64,000 nt of DNA from Thalassoglobus neptunius (lineage in GTDB: Bacteria; Planctomycetota; Planctomycetia; Planctomycetales; Planctomycetaceae): contig NZ_SIHI01000004.1 of NCBI RefSeq assembly GCF_007859735.1, positions 373 through 64,372 on the forward strand, read 5' to 3'. The notes beneath the pieces were generated by a model that ran no database searches, was not told the DNA's origin, and was given only the letters and a program-made list of their open reading frames with translations. The translations under genes and the position numbers were made by a program. Below, piece by piece: positions 30,601 through 36,665 of this stretch (position 1 is the first letter of the stretch; every line of letters begins with the position of its first letter).

Positions 30601-31529
30601 CCCTGAAAATCGGTCAGCGTTCCAATTCGGTCTTCTTCCTTTAGATGAACCGGAACGCGAAACTGTTTTTCATCGACGGGAACATTCCACTGAACGAGAG
30701 TCAGTTCACCAAGCGGCATACTCTTTGAAGAGCTTCCCCATTCCCGGAGAACCAGCCCCTTCAACGCATTCGATTCGGCGTCGACATAAACCTGCAACCG
30801 CATCGATTTGTCCGCGTCTCGAATAATGGTGCGGAAGACGCGACACTCCGTCCCCGCATAAGAGTCAAACCCATCAGGTTGTGCGTTCAACTCCCGGACA
30901 CGGCCGGAAAGTGGAACTCCCATGAGCGACAAAACATCGACTTTTCCATCGTGTCGCTGCCACGGATTCCGCGACACATTCGTGACGATTGGTTCATCTT
31001 CGGAAGCTTCAACTTGCCAGAGTCTTGACCCACGTGCAATCTGATACTGAAGCGGAGAGTCTTGCCACCGAACGCGGCTCGACTCCGAAATGAGAACTTC
31101 TGCGATGTCGTTCCCTCTCCGGACAGTCAGTTCCAGCGACTCTGCTTGATCAAGTTCGTCAATGACCTGTCCCAGCGTGAGAGGCGATGCCTGGCTGCTT
31201 GAAGTTGTTGCAAACCACCCGATGACAATGGCTAATGCTGTCGTCGCTGCGAGGAGAAGTGTTCTCACTGTTTTCGTCCACTTCTGTTGAGGCTCCGAAT
31301 CGTGAATCGAAACAGAAGCCGTTTGAACTGATCTTTCGCTTGAGACATCTTGCGAATAGTGGCGGCTCAAAGAATTGCTGACAGCTTTCCGTATTTCGCT
31401 CAGCTGTTTGAGATCAACGTCAGCAGCCGACAGTTCAAGGCTTCCCAGCAATTCCTGAATCTGGCGGTCTTCCTCTGTTGAGGACAAATCGTTTTCATCT
31501 CGACGATTGGGGAGTGACGAGTCAGTCAT
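21699..31529 (-). CDS. Giant transmembrane LolA-like/FecR/VIT/vWA/TPR-like protein
   Basis: 3276 residues from ATG 31529, which has GGAGGG 7 bases upstream; the open frame extends to 31556. Order of parts: cytoplasmic N-terminus of about 85 residues; one membrane helix (about 87-107, TLLLAATTALAIVIGWFA); LolA/RseB-like region (about 113-295); FecR-like beta region (about 304-420, VVLRAGDWCRTDVRGANAV); VIT domain (about 440-570, FVNHTNARLEGKFRFPLPQD and ILREKRDPGLLEW); vWA domain with the metal-site motif DTSGS near residue 700; a Gly/Arg/Tyr-rich stretch (about 1050-1230); then about 1700 residues of helical TPR-like repeats. It overlaps the ECF sigma gene by 8 bp, so the N-terminus may be the anti-sigma part, with the bulk outside the membrane. 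Function is inferred only. Confidence 0.85.
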   Translation of the reverse strand: MTDSSLPNRRDENDLSSTEEDRQIQELLGSLELSAADVDLKQLSEIRKAVSNSLSRHYSQDVSSERSVQTASVSIHDSEPQQKWTKTVRTLLLAATTALAIVIGWFATTSSSQASPLTLGQVIDELDQAESLELTVRRGNDIAEVLISESSRVRWQDSPLQYQIARGSRLWQVEASEDEPIVTNVSRNPWQRHDGKVDVLSLMGVPLSGRVRELNAQPDGFDSYAGTECRVFRTIIRDADKSMRLQVYVDAESNALKGLVLREWGSSSKSMPLGELTLVQWNVPVDEKQFRVPVHLKEEDRIGTLTDFQGLVSLRPLGNQRWTPIIRNVVLRAGDWCRTDVRGANAVTLEMRSGNTLILGPGSLVELISETEVRLASGWLQVSHLDANSSEMTVVGPDRKKRIVDQAGKQLFRVDESNSVVELTSQPNWLAGYEGTEAADSVGELIVEVDGRSTPLTVGEHHVTVEIRDQIARTTIEETFVNHTNARLEGKFRFPLPQDASISGFGMWIHGELIEADIVEKQRAREIYETILREKRDPGLLEWTGGNIFQARVFPIEPHSEKRIKITYTQVLPLQGDRFRYSYGLRSELLQKNPVRNLSLRCLIHSRVPLSAVDCPTHPCRTTLTEHSAELEFSSQEYRPESDFEVVCDVSQRENDVIMIPHRRGDDGYFLLQLMPPDIGGEWSRSVIGNSEPLEIILLCDTSGSIDEVMRSRQSEFVRTLLGALGDEDRVLVATTDVTTDWLTSEFEVPDAELIARVEKQLQERVSLGWSDLEQAFELALRRASANSQIIYLGDGIVTTHESDPAEFIQRANRLVEKHFSQERSRNEFNNTPTVHAVSLGSTYESTVLSGLSRIGSGSMRQISGEVTGRHAAIDLLQELTSPGLKDVQVDFHGVRVAAVYPESLPNVPLGTQQTIVGRFLPTKEMQHGQVIVTGMQDGKPVRYVARIQIDPSEDGNSFIPRLWARAHLDHLLQQGTTQQIQNEVIALSEEFHIITPYTSLLVLETDEDRERFGVKKRFGMRDGERFFADGKSAATEELKQKQMQTAGSWRLGLVRQFQQSLSQYGRGNEDFNWLSSLQLEGELANEYLGTRGSSVRSPGLSDNRFYWGETREYKRPSRLNLMFRQENRGFRDREMYESLPDPERFGRTSVRFENGRGQPEGYWSGGRQESILGDHVQWFDDRSGLSLDKGLSLGSGRGIQLPALRRQEYYAGTRIQFVDGFEYDGYRGRGGLGVEARSPGQINLFVRPELSRRMSPEQILGKFAYIQQGIHRQHQSQLSWVRLFPQFDFAQRVVPSAEKTETWSDQAIDLADSLLRIDSLNALSGGIQIKQSARNWDDRFDRLVPKSEYSVVWSSEDWASLKSGVNHQAVVNWKRGTTRGVFSHALHLGQKFETPDEFEEGTPIPLQDYSLASLLQQYWNWSADVESQSDESTILRLTHPSEPVILKFEIDPQKKVLLNWERIRDGVVEMRVEFRNFERIAGRWWATEVESSDPSRPEHSLTVTNYEIAEFERFQFESQLEEMMQGREDVLELTLPLPKLSVARSAIQEGKGTVEDHFVMMCHYGVTQRWPHVFDHLRALEELAVDQRGSRWMRISIEKVAGRHEDARQTLVEILKQLGESASTEQGLRPVGELERVKHALAEVYPIIAWPPYRPVVENVRPNFAHQPDSHYAMLDWYERWQAVLNRTDQGGEEMALSRKLTEEYPGNVDLQISHAQRLAGNGRQDEAEQFLAERIDLGDHWQEGERIRLRENYADLLSKAGKYEELLTFLDQWMNVETTPSSVYARYLAAKIFLEQIQETEDLAREWLALARQKGELSPRDRRKVDAAIQFAFGGGHGLNRANGMDNKWLPELLRTATYCLDHADRQKIVPAIAAVGSFSETDEGDRFRWEVLQRMLANDGLTLDQWQQFQTYLQRGRLLVIDGDNNIAIRQITTEEWQTIRSHSYERWKSESRQWDRYLLGESLQKLLDEHFPKEALEFYRERISSGPTDFRNSIRSQFFDWLLTKPWTPEIEDEVFAVWKDLAASDAPLPTKIQTQVPALKRCIDALIQNRIQSEQSRNQDRGDLQELTRSELFEQQQQAVENAYRELAERLKNLGEKLRADNSVLDEWVELERIRLNGMLGEEIDTSLTKCWGLINDRDFLDTSETDIDESTESSEERWTRWNDLLLRERALHTVTSLSLHKSTPETQIQKLLSFVDDQIQRAVEQSNQLAEDIGEQEHVTDFAEPWKQLKFQLLVVFDRPQELITQLKQWAASTTGNVWDRHLTLLHAEQGEIEAAIQRYESIQESGELDASELRLLSDWYLIAGERELSRETRFDSYRAMSENELLRDLNTTTRQIQGGQSSTAIDDDMLLCLQALSEKSGSASSYYGRLSQLYVLTRDFRLLKFVPEAILGTTQHRVYEGLRSFRNVMLNQLQEEATADELIEHLKKLQQQIRSGVVPRGADSNERSLSLDLRALDLMEAMVEWKAATVPNQPGSHARAAAAALQRAFQHDWESGERLRYASYLSEFETLSHQSADRDISRLRETRESQLLRLYEDSEVGSHERAEIAKIYSTLRFPQSDRKQDALQFFENALNELADRNGGFIPLKSNGLVRAYAQLLEEDGKFYAAEQFVLKQRNVLDNQEQQWVYEEYLTELYDRALRQNARVGLAKQSELPRAVLDRLEKLAAQANEREQREILLKISNTFAYLCSHSQSTNEDVMERFENWANQELPELLRPLQSNDSNIINQVADDLSSSLHPAVALEFLLDRFEEFPKSLMFMRQDPWDLFGTKIGSLRGQTQRKSKESERERIAIIEQRLLEIVLDQLRNELIQHRSQNRSITHRYYGHFWSEKTDDFVRMAKQVLRKRSESPRTILYTAEYLFEGLNQREAAASILSEAADRGLLDQSGLRKLVDYLHVIDQYRESIPTLKELRKQFPDDVNLWVQQIRAHARIGEWLETETLLAEAEEHFHRSGRWVEQNMIPLANVFHEVGSHKLSAQFYEEAISLHQRSQPDRGIGNGVLSGYYRELANVYVRLEEPLKALHAASGAVVSWGHDQNNRDAAIENLRKIIAKLSDLELVVEELDWRADEFGADSPLVRKEIGSVWLQNEKVSKAIEQLQLAEELSPDDNEIQTMLIKAFDATGNQTDAIKQRLIRIDRNRHDLEAYIDLAQRSGIDPLLAERAATSIVESGPNDPKTHQQLAEYRMSQHRWSESLPHWERVIELNRNDPAGLIGRANAEIALGNLEAAHETLRLIESTDWPDHFENVDDEIKIIRGLLDGQRIETFW

Positions 31530-32151
31530 TTGATTGCCCTCCACTTTCCTCGACACGGAGATAGGACCGCTGAAACTCTGCTCGAGCGCGTCTCAACTTT
31601 GACCGAATGGAATTCGAAGATCCTCCGAACAATTCCTGAAGCTGCTGAACGCTGCGTCGATCCATATATCGTGCCATCAACAGTGCAGCGTATTCGCTCG
31701 ACATTTGACCAAGGACCATTCGGACTCTCTCTGCAACTTCAATCTGTTGAAGAGCCGCGACAGGATTCTCGGCCACCTCATTCGGTTGGGCGTTCATCGC
31801 GACATGGCGCACAACCGCTGGTTCTTTCTCCCGGCAGTGACGCGCCTTTCTTCGAAAATGATCCGCAACTTGCCGATGGGCAATTCCCGTCAACCATTGC
31901 CCGACAGATCCAATTTGATCGTCGTAGTGATCGATCCCCTTGATCGCAGCGAGAAACACTTCCTGAACAACCTCCGCGACTGTTTCGCCGGGTTCTCCAA
32001 GCAATCGGGCGACATACTTCCAAACTCCGACTGAATGTTGATCGTAGAGATACTCCCAGGCACTTCGGTCTCCAGAACGAATTCGCGCAACGAGATCGTT
32101 TTCATGAGACTGAGCGAGGCTGGGCGTCGGGTTCTTCAAATGGCCGTCCAA
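31522..32151 (-). CDS. ECF-type RNA polymerase sigma factor
   Basis: Region 2 is seen at residues about 22-95 (RSGDRSAWEYLYDQHSVGVWKYVARLLG, split here by VAEVVQEVFLAAIKGI and GQWLTGIAHRQVADHFRRKA). Region 4 is at about 145-200 (MSSEYAALLMARYMDRRSVQ, then LQELFGGSSNSIRSKLRRAR as the helix-turn-helix). About 209 residues, normal for the class. There is no ATG or GTG in the 5' part: the frame opens at TTG 32151 with a second TTG at 32139, and no strong ribosome site, so the exact start is uncertain. Its stop overlaps the start of the giant membrane protein by 8 bp, which implies translational coupling and the usual sigma/anti-sigma arrangement. Confidence 0.88.
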   Translation of the reverse strand: MDGHLKNPTPSLAQSHENDLVARIRSGDRSAWEYLYDQHSVGVWKYVARLLGEPGETVAEVVQEVFLAAIKGIDHYDDQIGSVGQWLTGIAHRQVADHFRRKARHCREKEPAVVRHVAMNAQPNEVAENPVAALQQIEVAERVRMVLGQMSSEYAALLMARYMDRRSVQQLQELFGGSSNSIRSKLRRARAEFQRSYLRVEESGGQSND

Positions 32152-32431
32152 GCAATCGTTGCGGGCGGGTCGACGGAAGTTTGAAGTGATCGCTTCCGTT
32201 CCTAGAGAGAATTACGAACTCGACGCCGAAGAGTGTCGCGGAATTCCATAAAAGAGACTGGAATTCTCGGAATGGCCCGCATTGAAGAAGCAACCACCAC
32301 GCAGAAACGCTCACGGACCGGCCTCAGTTCACGCCCGAGGCCAGCCGCTGTGAGTCGTCTTTTTTCCGGGCGCGCATGCGATCATCAGAAAACGAGAGAG
32401 CACAGCTCAAATTCTCCGTAGAGGAGAAGCA
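32152..32431. other. Intergenic region upstream of the ECF sigma gene
   Basis: No gene. Contains a 7-bp inverted repeat GAATTCC (32241-32247) and GGAATTC (32260-32266), and on the minus strand a GGAAC word (32198-32202) of the type found in ECF -35 elements, though no good -10 element follows at the expected spacing. Near 32412-32428 a TTCTCC/GGAGAA hairpin lies just past the stop of the next minus-strand gene and may end its transcript. Confidence 0.35.
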
Positions 32432-33592
32432 TTACTTTCGCACGTTGGGAATCTCGCCGATCCGCTCGAATTGCACAGCGTTCAACATTGAGTACGAACT
32501 TCCATCCCGGCGACTGGTCATTTTGAGATGCTCGCCCGCAGGGACATCGACAACGTATCGAACGTACTGATTTCCGTCGGAAAATGGATGTTCCCGAAAG
32601 TTCCAGGTTCCGTCATTGAGAGTCGATTTCCCGGAAAGCTTCACTCCAGCACATTCGACTTCGATGGCTGCATTCTGATCAGGGGCGTCGCCATGTGCGA
32701 ACACGTAAACCGCATACGTTCCTTCAGGCAGATAACGCACTTCAAGAGAAAGGTCGACGCATCTGCAATTGTGGTAGATGTATGCATGATACGGACCGGT
32801 CTCCCCCGCGATGCCCCATTCACCATCGTTCTCCGAGATGTTGACTTCAACATCAGTCGCCCCGCCATCTGCGGTTGCGAGACCTCCAAGGAAAGTCTGT
32901 CCATGCTCGACAAAGTTCCAGTGATCATTGACGTCCCCGACCACACCTTCGCGATCGTCTCCCTCTGCTGGCAGCGCGAAGTTGAGATTCCAGATTTGAT
33001 CGGCTCGCGTCAGAAAACCCGTCTGCTGTGCGGATTCGTCCTCGCCAATGATTGATTGGGAATGAATTGTGAGAACCATCTCGCTGAGGTTCTGTTCTTC
33101 TGAAGTGACATCAATCAGTGACGCCATCAGCGTCATTCCCTTCGACGATTTTGACGGAGTCACAAAACGAAACCGATCCCCCGGAGACAGCAAAACCGTC
33201 TTATGAGAGAATCCATTTGAAGACGAGACGGGATAGCAAAGCAGGATTGATTGAGAAGAATCGGATGCTGTGGCCACATTGTCGCTGCCATTCGCAGAGT
33301 CTTTTGCAGCGACGGTATAAATCTGATTCGGCTTCAGCGGATACCGGGCTGAAAACTTTCCAATGGGAAGTTTCTTGCCGCGCTGGTTTGCATTCTTCTC
33401 CGGAGAAATGACGAGACGATCCTCTGCGGGACTGGTCTGCGGCTCTGCACTCTCGGAAATTCGTGATGCTTCGGACACCGATTTCTGAGTACGGAAATTC
33501 TCATCACCGAGTGCCGACCGTTCCGATTCGATGGGAGAGCAAACAACGACGCCCCAACCCAACAAGATCACCAGACAGTTCCATCGCTGCAT
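32432..33592 (-). CDS. Exported protein of unknown function with C-terminal beta-sandwich
   Basis: Not recognised as a named family. GAGG lies 6 bases before the ATG. N-terminal hydrophobic segment (LVILLGWGVVVCS, residues 5-17) may be a signal peptide; VVVC is not a good lipobox. Residues about 30-90 are low complexity. A region around 95-180 has VLLSPGDRFRFVTPSK. The C-terminal 170 residues (WNFVEHGQTFLGGLATADGG, LPEGTYAVYVFAHG, DVPAGEHLKM, YSMLNAVQFERI) resemble galactose-binding/CBM-like beta-sandwich modules common in planctomycete exported proteins. It sits 280 bp upstream of the sigma gene on the same strand and might be its neighbour in regulation. Confidence 0.7.
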   Translation of the reverse strand: MQRWNCLVILLGWGVVVCSPIESERSALGDENFRTQKSVSEASRISESAEPQTSPAEDRLVISPEKNANQRGKKLPIGKFSARYPLKPNQIYTVAAKDSANGSDNVATASDSSQSILLCYPVSSSNGFSHKTVLLSPGDRFRFVTPSKSSKGMTLMASLIDVTSEEQNLSEMVLTIHSQSIIGEDESAQQTGFLTRADQIWNLNFALPAEGDDREGVVGDVNDHWNFVEHGQTFLGGLATADGGATDVEVNISENDGEWGIAGETGPYHAYIYHNCRCVDLSLEVRYLPEGTYAVYVFAHGDAPDQNAAIEVECAGVKLSGKSTLNDGTWNFREHPFSDGNQYVRYVVDVPAGEHLKMTSRRDGSSYSMLNAVQFERIGEIPNVRK

Positions 33593-33835
33593 CGCCTACC
33601 TCGCCATTCGGGATTCGACACTCATGCTTGCAGAAGAATTTCCAGCAAGTCACTTATGATTCTGCCAAAATTGACGAGTAGAAAGCAAGAAGAGTTTCAT
33701 TCAGTCCGTTTTTCGATCAGGAATTCCTCAGATCGAAACGAGCCATCGGGACGAACTCCATGCGAGCAGTTCGAAAGCGAATTGGCGAATACGATCTATG
33801 ATCCTTCGTCGGTGTCTCAACAAACGAGAACCCGT

Positions 33836-34609
33836 TTACCGCGAGACCATGATATCTTCGCTGTAAGAATTGAATCGCCAGAGCGACCCTTCGCCGACCA
33901 TTCCGATCGTTGCTGCTCCACGCGTATAAGCAATTCCATTCACGACCACATCCGAAGTGACCTCAACGCGAATCTTGGCATTGTTTCCGTCGACTTCAAC
34001 ACCGGTGATTTTCGTCACTCGACCAGCAAGATGCTTGTGATAGTTCAGCGAATTCACAAACGGTGGATTTGTGAGGAACTTCAGAGACTCCTCGTCCATA
34101 TCCGGATTGTTTTTCAGGAAGAACTCTCTTGAGCGTGGAACGTCGGCGGGATCGTAACGTTCCTGACGACGTTTCAGCGATTGCTGTTTTTCGTCCGGAA
34201 GGTATTTCAGAAACTCATGAACCGAAGTCGCTTTTCGAGCGGAAACCAGAAAATACGCAAGGCAACGTTCGGGAGACGGAGCCTTTGACGGATCGAACGC
34301 AACTTTTGGCGTCGACTGCGAACTCGAGTTCGAGGAACTGGAAGTCCCTGATGTCCGGGTAGAAGAGGTCGAAGCAGATTCGCGCTCTGCTTTCCGCTGC
34401 TCGAAGTTCTTTTTCATCTCCTTCGATTTTCTCTCGAATTCCGCTTTCATTTCGCGGCTTCGCTTTTCGAAGTCTCGTTTCATCTGCGCCTGTTTGATCT
34501 GCATCGAGCGATCATCGGCATCGGCGTGATGACTGAAGCTGATGTGCAGAAGGCTCGCGATTAAGCACACAAAAAGAGCAGACTGTCGCTTCATGGCTCG
34601 CTTGAGCAT
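33836..34609 (-). CDS. Exported coiled-coil protein of unknown function
   Basis: Signal peptide near residues 9-32 (SALFVCLIASLLHISFSHHADA). Then a strongly charged helix (about 36-78) built of repeats such as KRDFEKRSREMKAEFERKSK, a likely coiled coil, followed by a Ser/Thr-rich linker (about 79-100). The C-terminal domain (about 105-257) begins PSPERCLAYFLVSARKA and ends in beta strands (AKIRVEVTSDVVVNGIAYTRGA); it resembles small lumenal SnoaL-like or DUF4878-type folds but I cannot name it. Two starts compete: ATG 34609 with GGGG upstream and ATG 34594, which gives a more compact signal peptide. Confidence 0.72.
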   Translation of the reverse strand: MLKRAMKRQSALFVCLIASLLHISFSHHADADDRSMQIKQAQMKRDFEKRSREMKAEFERKSKEMKKNFEQRKAERESASTSSTRTSGTSSSSNSSSQSTPKVAFDPSKAPSPERCLAYFLVSARKATSVHEFLKYLPDEKQQSLKRRQERYDPADVPRSREFFLKNNPDMDEESLKFLTNPPFVNSLNYHKHLAGRVTKITGVEVDGNNAKIRVEVTSDVVVNGIAYTRGAATIGMVGEGSLWRFNSYSEDIMVSR

Positions 34610-35072
34610 TTTGTACCCCGACTCATTGAGAGCATTCTAAATGCTGATCTTGCACGTGAAGAGCGAACTCAGAAGACAGACGGATGTCCGCGAGACGAAC
34701 TCGGAACGGACTCCTGAACGCTCATTTGGCTCACCAAGTGTTCGAGAGCAAGTTGCTCTTTCCTGTGCACTCGCTCGCGCTGTTTCGTCTGATAAAAAGC
34801 TGAGTTTGCTCGTGCGAGTGAGTGCAAACCGATATCAAATAATGCTCCAAGAACACTCAATTTACAGGTTTCAGGATCACTTCAAAAAGATGCAATCCGC
34901 TCAAACCTAACATGCAGAATGCGGCTGAGATGGAAATCGTTTCATTTTCGAAAGAACGAAACGCAGCCTGATCAGACCGCCACCGACGGATTGAGAGCGA
35001 ATTCAGGAGATTGAGAGAACCGAACCGGTCCTGAGAGAGAGACTGCTGACTCACCAACGATTCGCAGCCTCC
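34610..35072. other. 463-bp intergenic region with a dispersed repeat
   Basis: No convincing gene. Holds copy A of the dispersed palindromic repeat (34728-34852). A small 6-bp hairpin AGCATT/AATGCT is at about 34630-34645. Another inverted repeat CGTTTC...GAAACG lies at about 34938-34963. The short minus-strand open frame across the repeat shares a peptide pattern with copy B (HSLARANSA, then RVH-KEQLAL) but this follows from the DNA repeat. Confidence 0.5.
34728..34852. repeat. Dispersed palindromic repeat, copy A (full)
   Basis: About 125 bp. Contains GAGCAA-G-TTGCTC (34746-34758), then a long imperfect hairpin: TGCACTCGCTCGC (34766-34778) pairs with GCGAGTGAGTGCA (34814-34826) with one G-T wobble. 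Between them lies GCTGAGTTTGCTCGT. By eye it aligns with copy B over its whole length at roughly three of four bases. Confidence 0.75.
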
Positions 35073-35252
35073 TTATTTTTTATCTTTCGAAGGGGGAGGT
35101 TCCCGCTCCGGAAGTCGTCCCGATTTCTTGAGCGCTTCTCGCAAGATGTACTCGAGTTGACCGTTGGCGCTTCGCAGATCGTCATCCGCCCAGCGACGCA
35201 ATGCATCGAGGAGTTTCGGGTCAGTTCTCAATAAAAAAGACTCACGTGCCAT
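35073..35252 (-). CDS. Small Arc/ribbon-helix-helix protein
   Basis: 59 residues from ATG 35252; the open frame continues upstream but the conserved protein starts at MARESFLLRTDPKLLDALR. The pattern of a short beta strand (SFLLRT), helix (DPKLLDALRRWADDDLRS) and helix (NGQLEYILREALKK) is a ribbon-helix-helix fold, as in Arc and HicB C-termini. Such proteins bind DNA as dimers. It lies 165 bp downstream of the SPFH gene on the same strand. From memory, closely similar small proteins with RWADDELRS-NAQIE are often found next to SPFH genes in other bacteria. It may autoregulate the pair. A proline/lysine tail ends the protein. Confidence 0.75.
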   Translation of the reverse strand: MARESFLLRTDPKLLDALRRWADDDLRSANGQLEYILREALKKSGRLPEREPPPSKDKK

Positions 35253-35363
35253 ACTCTTGACTCTTTCGATCCGGTAGCGCCTCAAACACATTTCGTTGTG
35301 TTTCAAGGCGATCAAAACCGGATCATTTCTGGATGGAGGGTCGTTTAACCCACATCTCGTTCC

Positions 35364-35386
35364 GGCAGGAGCTGAATGCTCCTGCC
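35364..35386. other. Strong hairpin inside the SPFH-RHH gene pair
   Basis: Perfect 9-bp stem GGCAGGAGC (35364-35372) and GCTCCTGCC (35378-35386) with a 5-base loop, located between the SPFH stop (35418) and the small RHH gene. There is no T tract on either side. It could stabilise the upstream mRNA or reduce read-through, giving more SPFH than RHH protein. Confidence 0.55.
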
Positions 35387-35417
35387 AGTTCAACCCTTCA
35401 ACATTTGAGTGAACAGT

Positions 35418-36362
35418 TTAGTGGTAAATGGATCCTGCATTCACCACCGGTTGAGTGTGTCGGTCACTGCACAAGACGACGAGCAAATTCGACACCATCG
35501 CTGCCCGACGCTCTGAATCGAGTTCCACGATCTGGTCCCGTTGAAGATGTTCCAAAGCCATCTGGACCATTCCGACAGCCCCTTCCACGATTTTCGTACG
35601 GGCAGCAACAACCGCTTGTGCCTGCTGACGCTGCAACATCGCGGCGGCAATTTCAGGTGAATACGCCAGGTGGCTGATTCGAGCTTCGATCACCGAAACC
35701 CCTGCCTTTTCGAGACGTTCCTGAATGTCCTGCTGCAGCTGATCGCAGACTTCCAGCGTATTCCCACGCAGCGAGATTTCGTGATCTTCGCTGTCGTAAG
35801 GATGACGGCTTGCAAGAACGCGGAGAGCAGACTCACTTTGCGTCTGCACAAAATGCTCATAATCGTCAACTTCGAACAGTGCTTCGGCGGTGTCGACGAC
35901 TTTCCACACGACGACGGCCGAAATATCGATCGGGTTTCCGTCGCGATCGTTGACTTTCGAAGGACGACCACTGGAGTGAGATTCCTTCTCGACCACGATG
36001 CCTGCCTCATTTTTCTTAGCGGGAATTGTCGTCGAACCGGTCTCAAAGTTACGAACCCTGAGCGAAAGCTTTTTCTTGGCCATGAAGGGATTCACCCAAT
36101 AAAAGCCCGAGGTTTTGACAGAACCCCGATAGTCACCGAACAACAAAAGCACCCGTGAATCGTTCGGTGCAATCGCCAAAAAACCGAAGATCGAAATAAT
36201 CCCACTCAACACCATTAACAACGCAATGAACAACATCGTCAGGCTGAATGAATAGGCATTGGCGTTGTAAACCAGCAAGCCAATCCCACCAAAGACCAAC
36301 GCTGAAATGATGGGCAGCACCACCCATCCGGAAGTTGGTTGAACTTCTTTCTCGACAATCAT
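35418..36362 (-). CDS. SPFH (stomatin/prohibitin-type) membrane protein
   Basis: 314 residues from ATG 36362, which has AAAGGG about 8 bases upstream; an in-frame GTG at 36371 is too close to that site. Two hydrophobic segments (about 12-35 and 39-65: VVLPIISALVFGGIGLLVY and LTMLFIALLMVLSGIISIFGF) anchor it in the membrane. The SPFH domain spans about 70-260, with GFYWVNPFMAKKKLSLRVRN, the DGNPIDISAVVVWKVVDTAEA strand block and a coiled region ISHLAYSPEIAAAMLQRQQA. The C-terminus is a long helix. Family members assemble membrane rings and organise lipid domains. It is paired with a small RHH regulator. Confidence 0.92.
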   Translation of the reverse strand: MIVEKEVQPTSGWVVLPIISALVFGGIGLLVYNANAYSFSLTMLFIALLMVLSGIISIFGFLAIAPNDSRVLLLFGDYRGSVKTSGFYWVNPFMAKKKLSLRVRNFETGSTTIPAKKNEAGIVVEKESHSSGRPSKVNDRDGNPIDISAVVVWKVVDTAEALFEVDDYEHFVQTQSESALRVLASRHPYDSEDHEISLRGNTLEVCDQLQQDIQERLEKAGVSVIEARISHLAYSPEIAAAMLQRQQAQAVVAARTKIVEGAVGMVQMALEHLQRDQIVELDSERRAAMVSNLLVVLCSDRHTQPVVNAGSIYH

Positions 36363-36397
36363 CACTGACACCCTTTCTCAAATTGGCGAACCATGGA

Positions 36398-36427
36398 TGA
36401 TACCAATATGATATCACTTTGTTATCT
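36398..36427. promoter_or_regulatory. GATA-type inverted repeats upstream of the SPFH gene
   Basis: Three related words lie just upstream of the SPFH start: TGATACC (36398-36404), the perfect palindrome TGATATCA (36409-36416), and GTTATC (36421-36426), which is the reverse complement of GATAAC. Centres are spaced about 11 bp apart, close to one DNA turn, as expected for a ribbon-helix-helix operator array. Candidate autoregulatory operator for the RHH protein. Confidence 0.35.
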
Positions 36428-36665
36428 AATTTGCAAACGCGAAAGACGCCGTTGAGGTTCACGGATTTCTGACGAATCTTCCGGATTGGAGCAGGAAGCG
36501 AACTTTTCGCTGACATCTTGCCGATGAATTTCGAGGCGGACGCATCAAACTCGACGCAACTTTGTCTTGACTTCCCAAGGGAATCTGCGAGTCTAATGTG
36601 TACGGAATCATGCCTCCTGATATGATCGAACCTCCCACCTGCACTTTCCCACCAAGGCTGGCACC

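Noticed and set aside
34669-34860. Short minus-strand frame sharing a peptide pattern with the frame at 45589-45873
   Set aside because: The resemblance (HSLARANSA, RVH-KEQLAL) comes from the dispersed DNA repeat. The frames differ outside it and neither has a convincing ribosome site.
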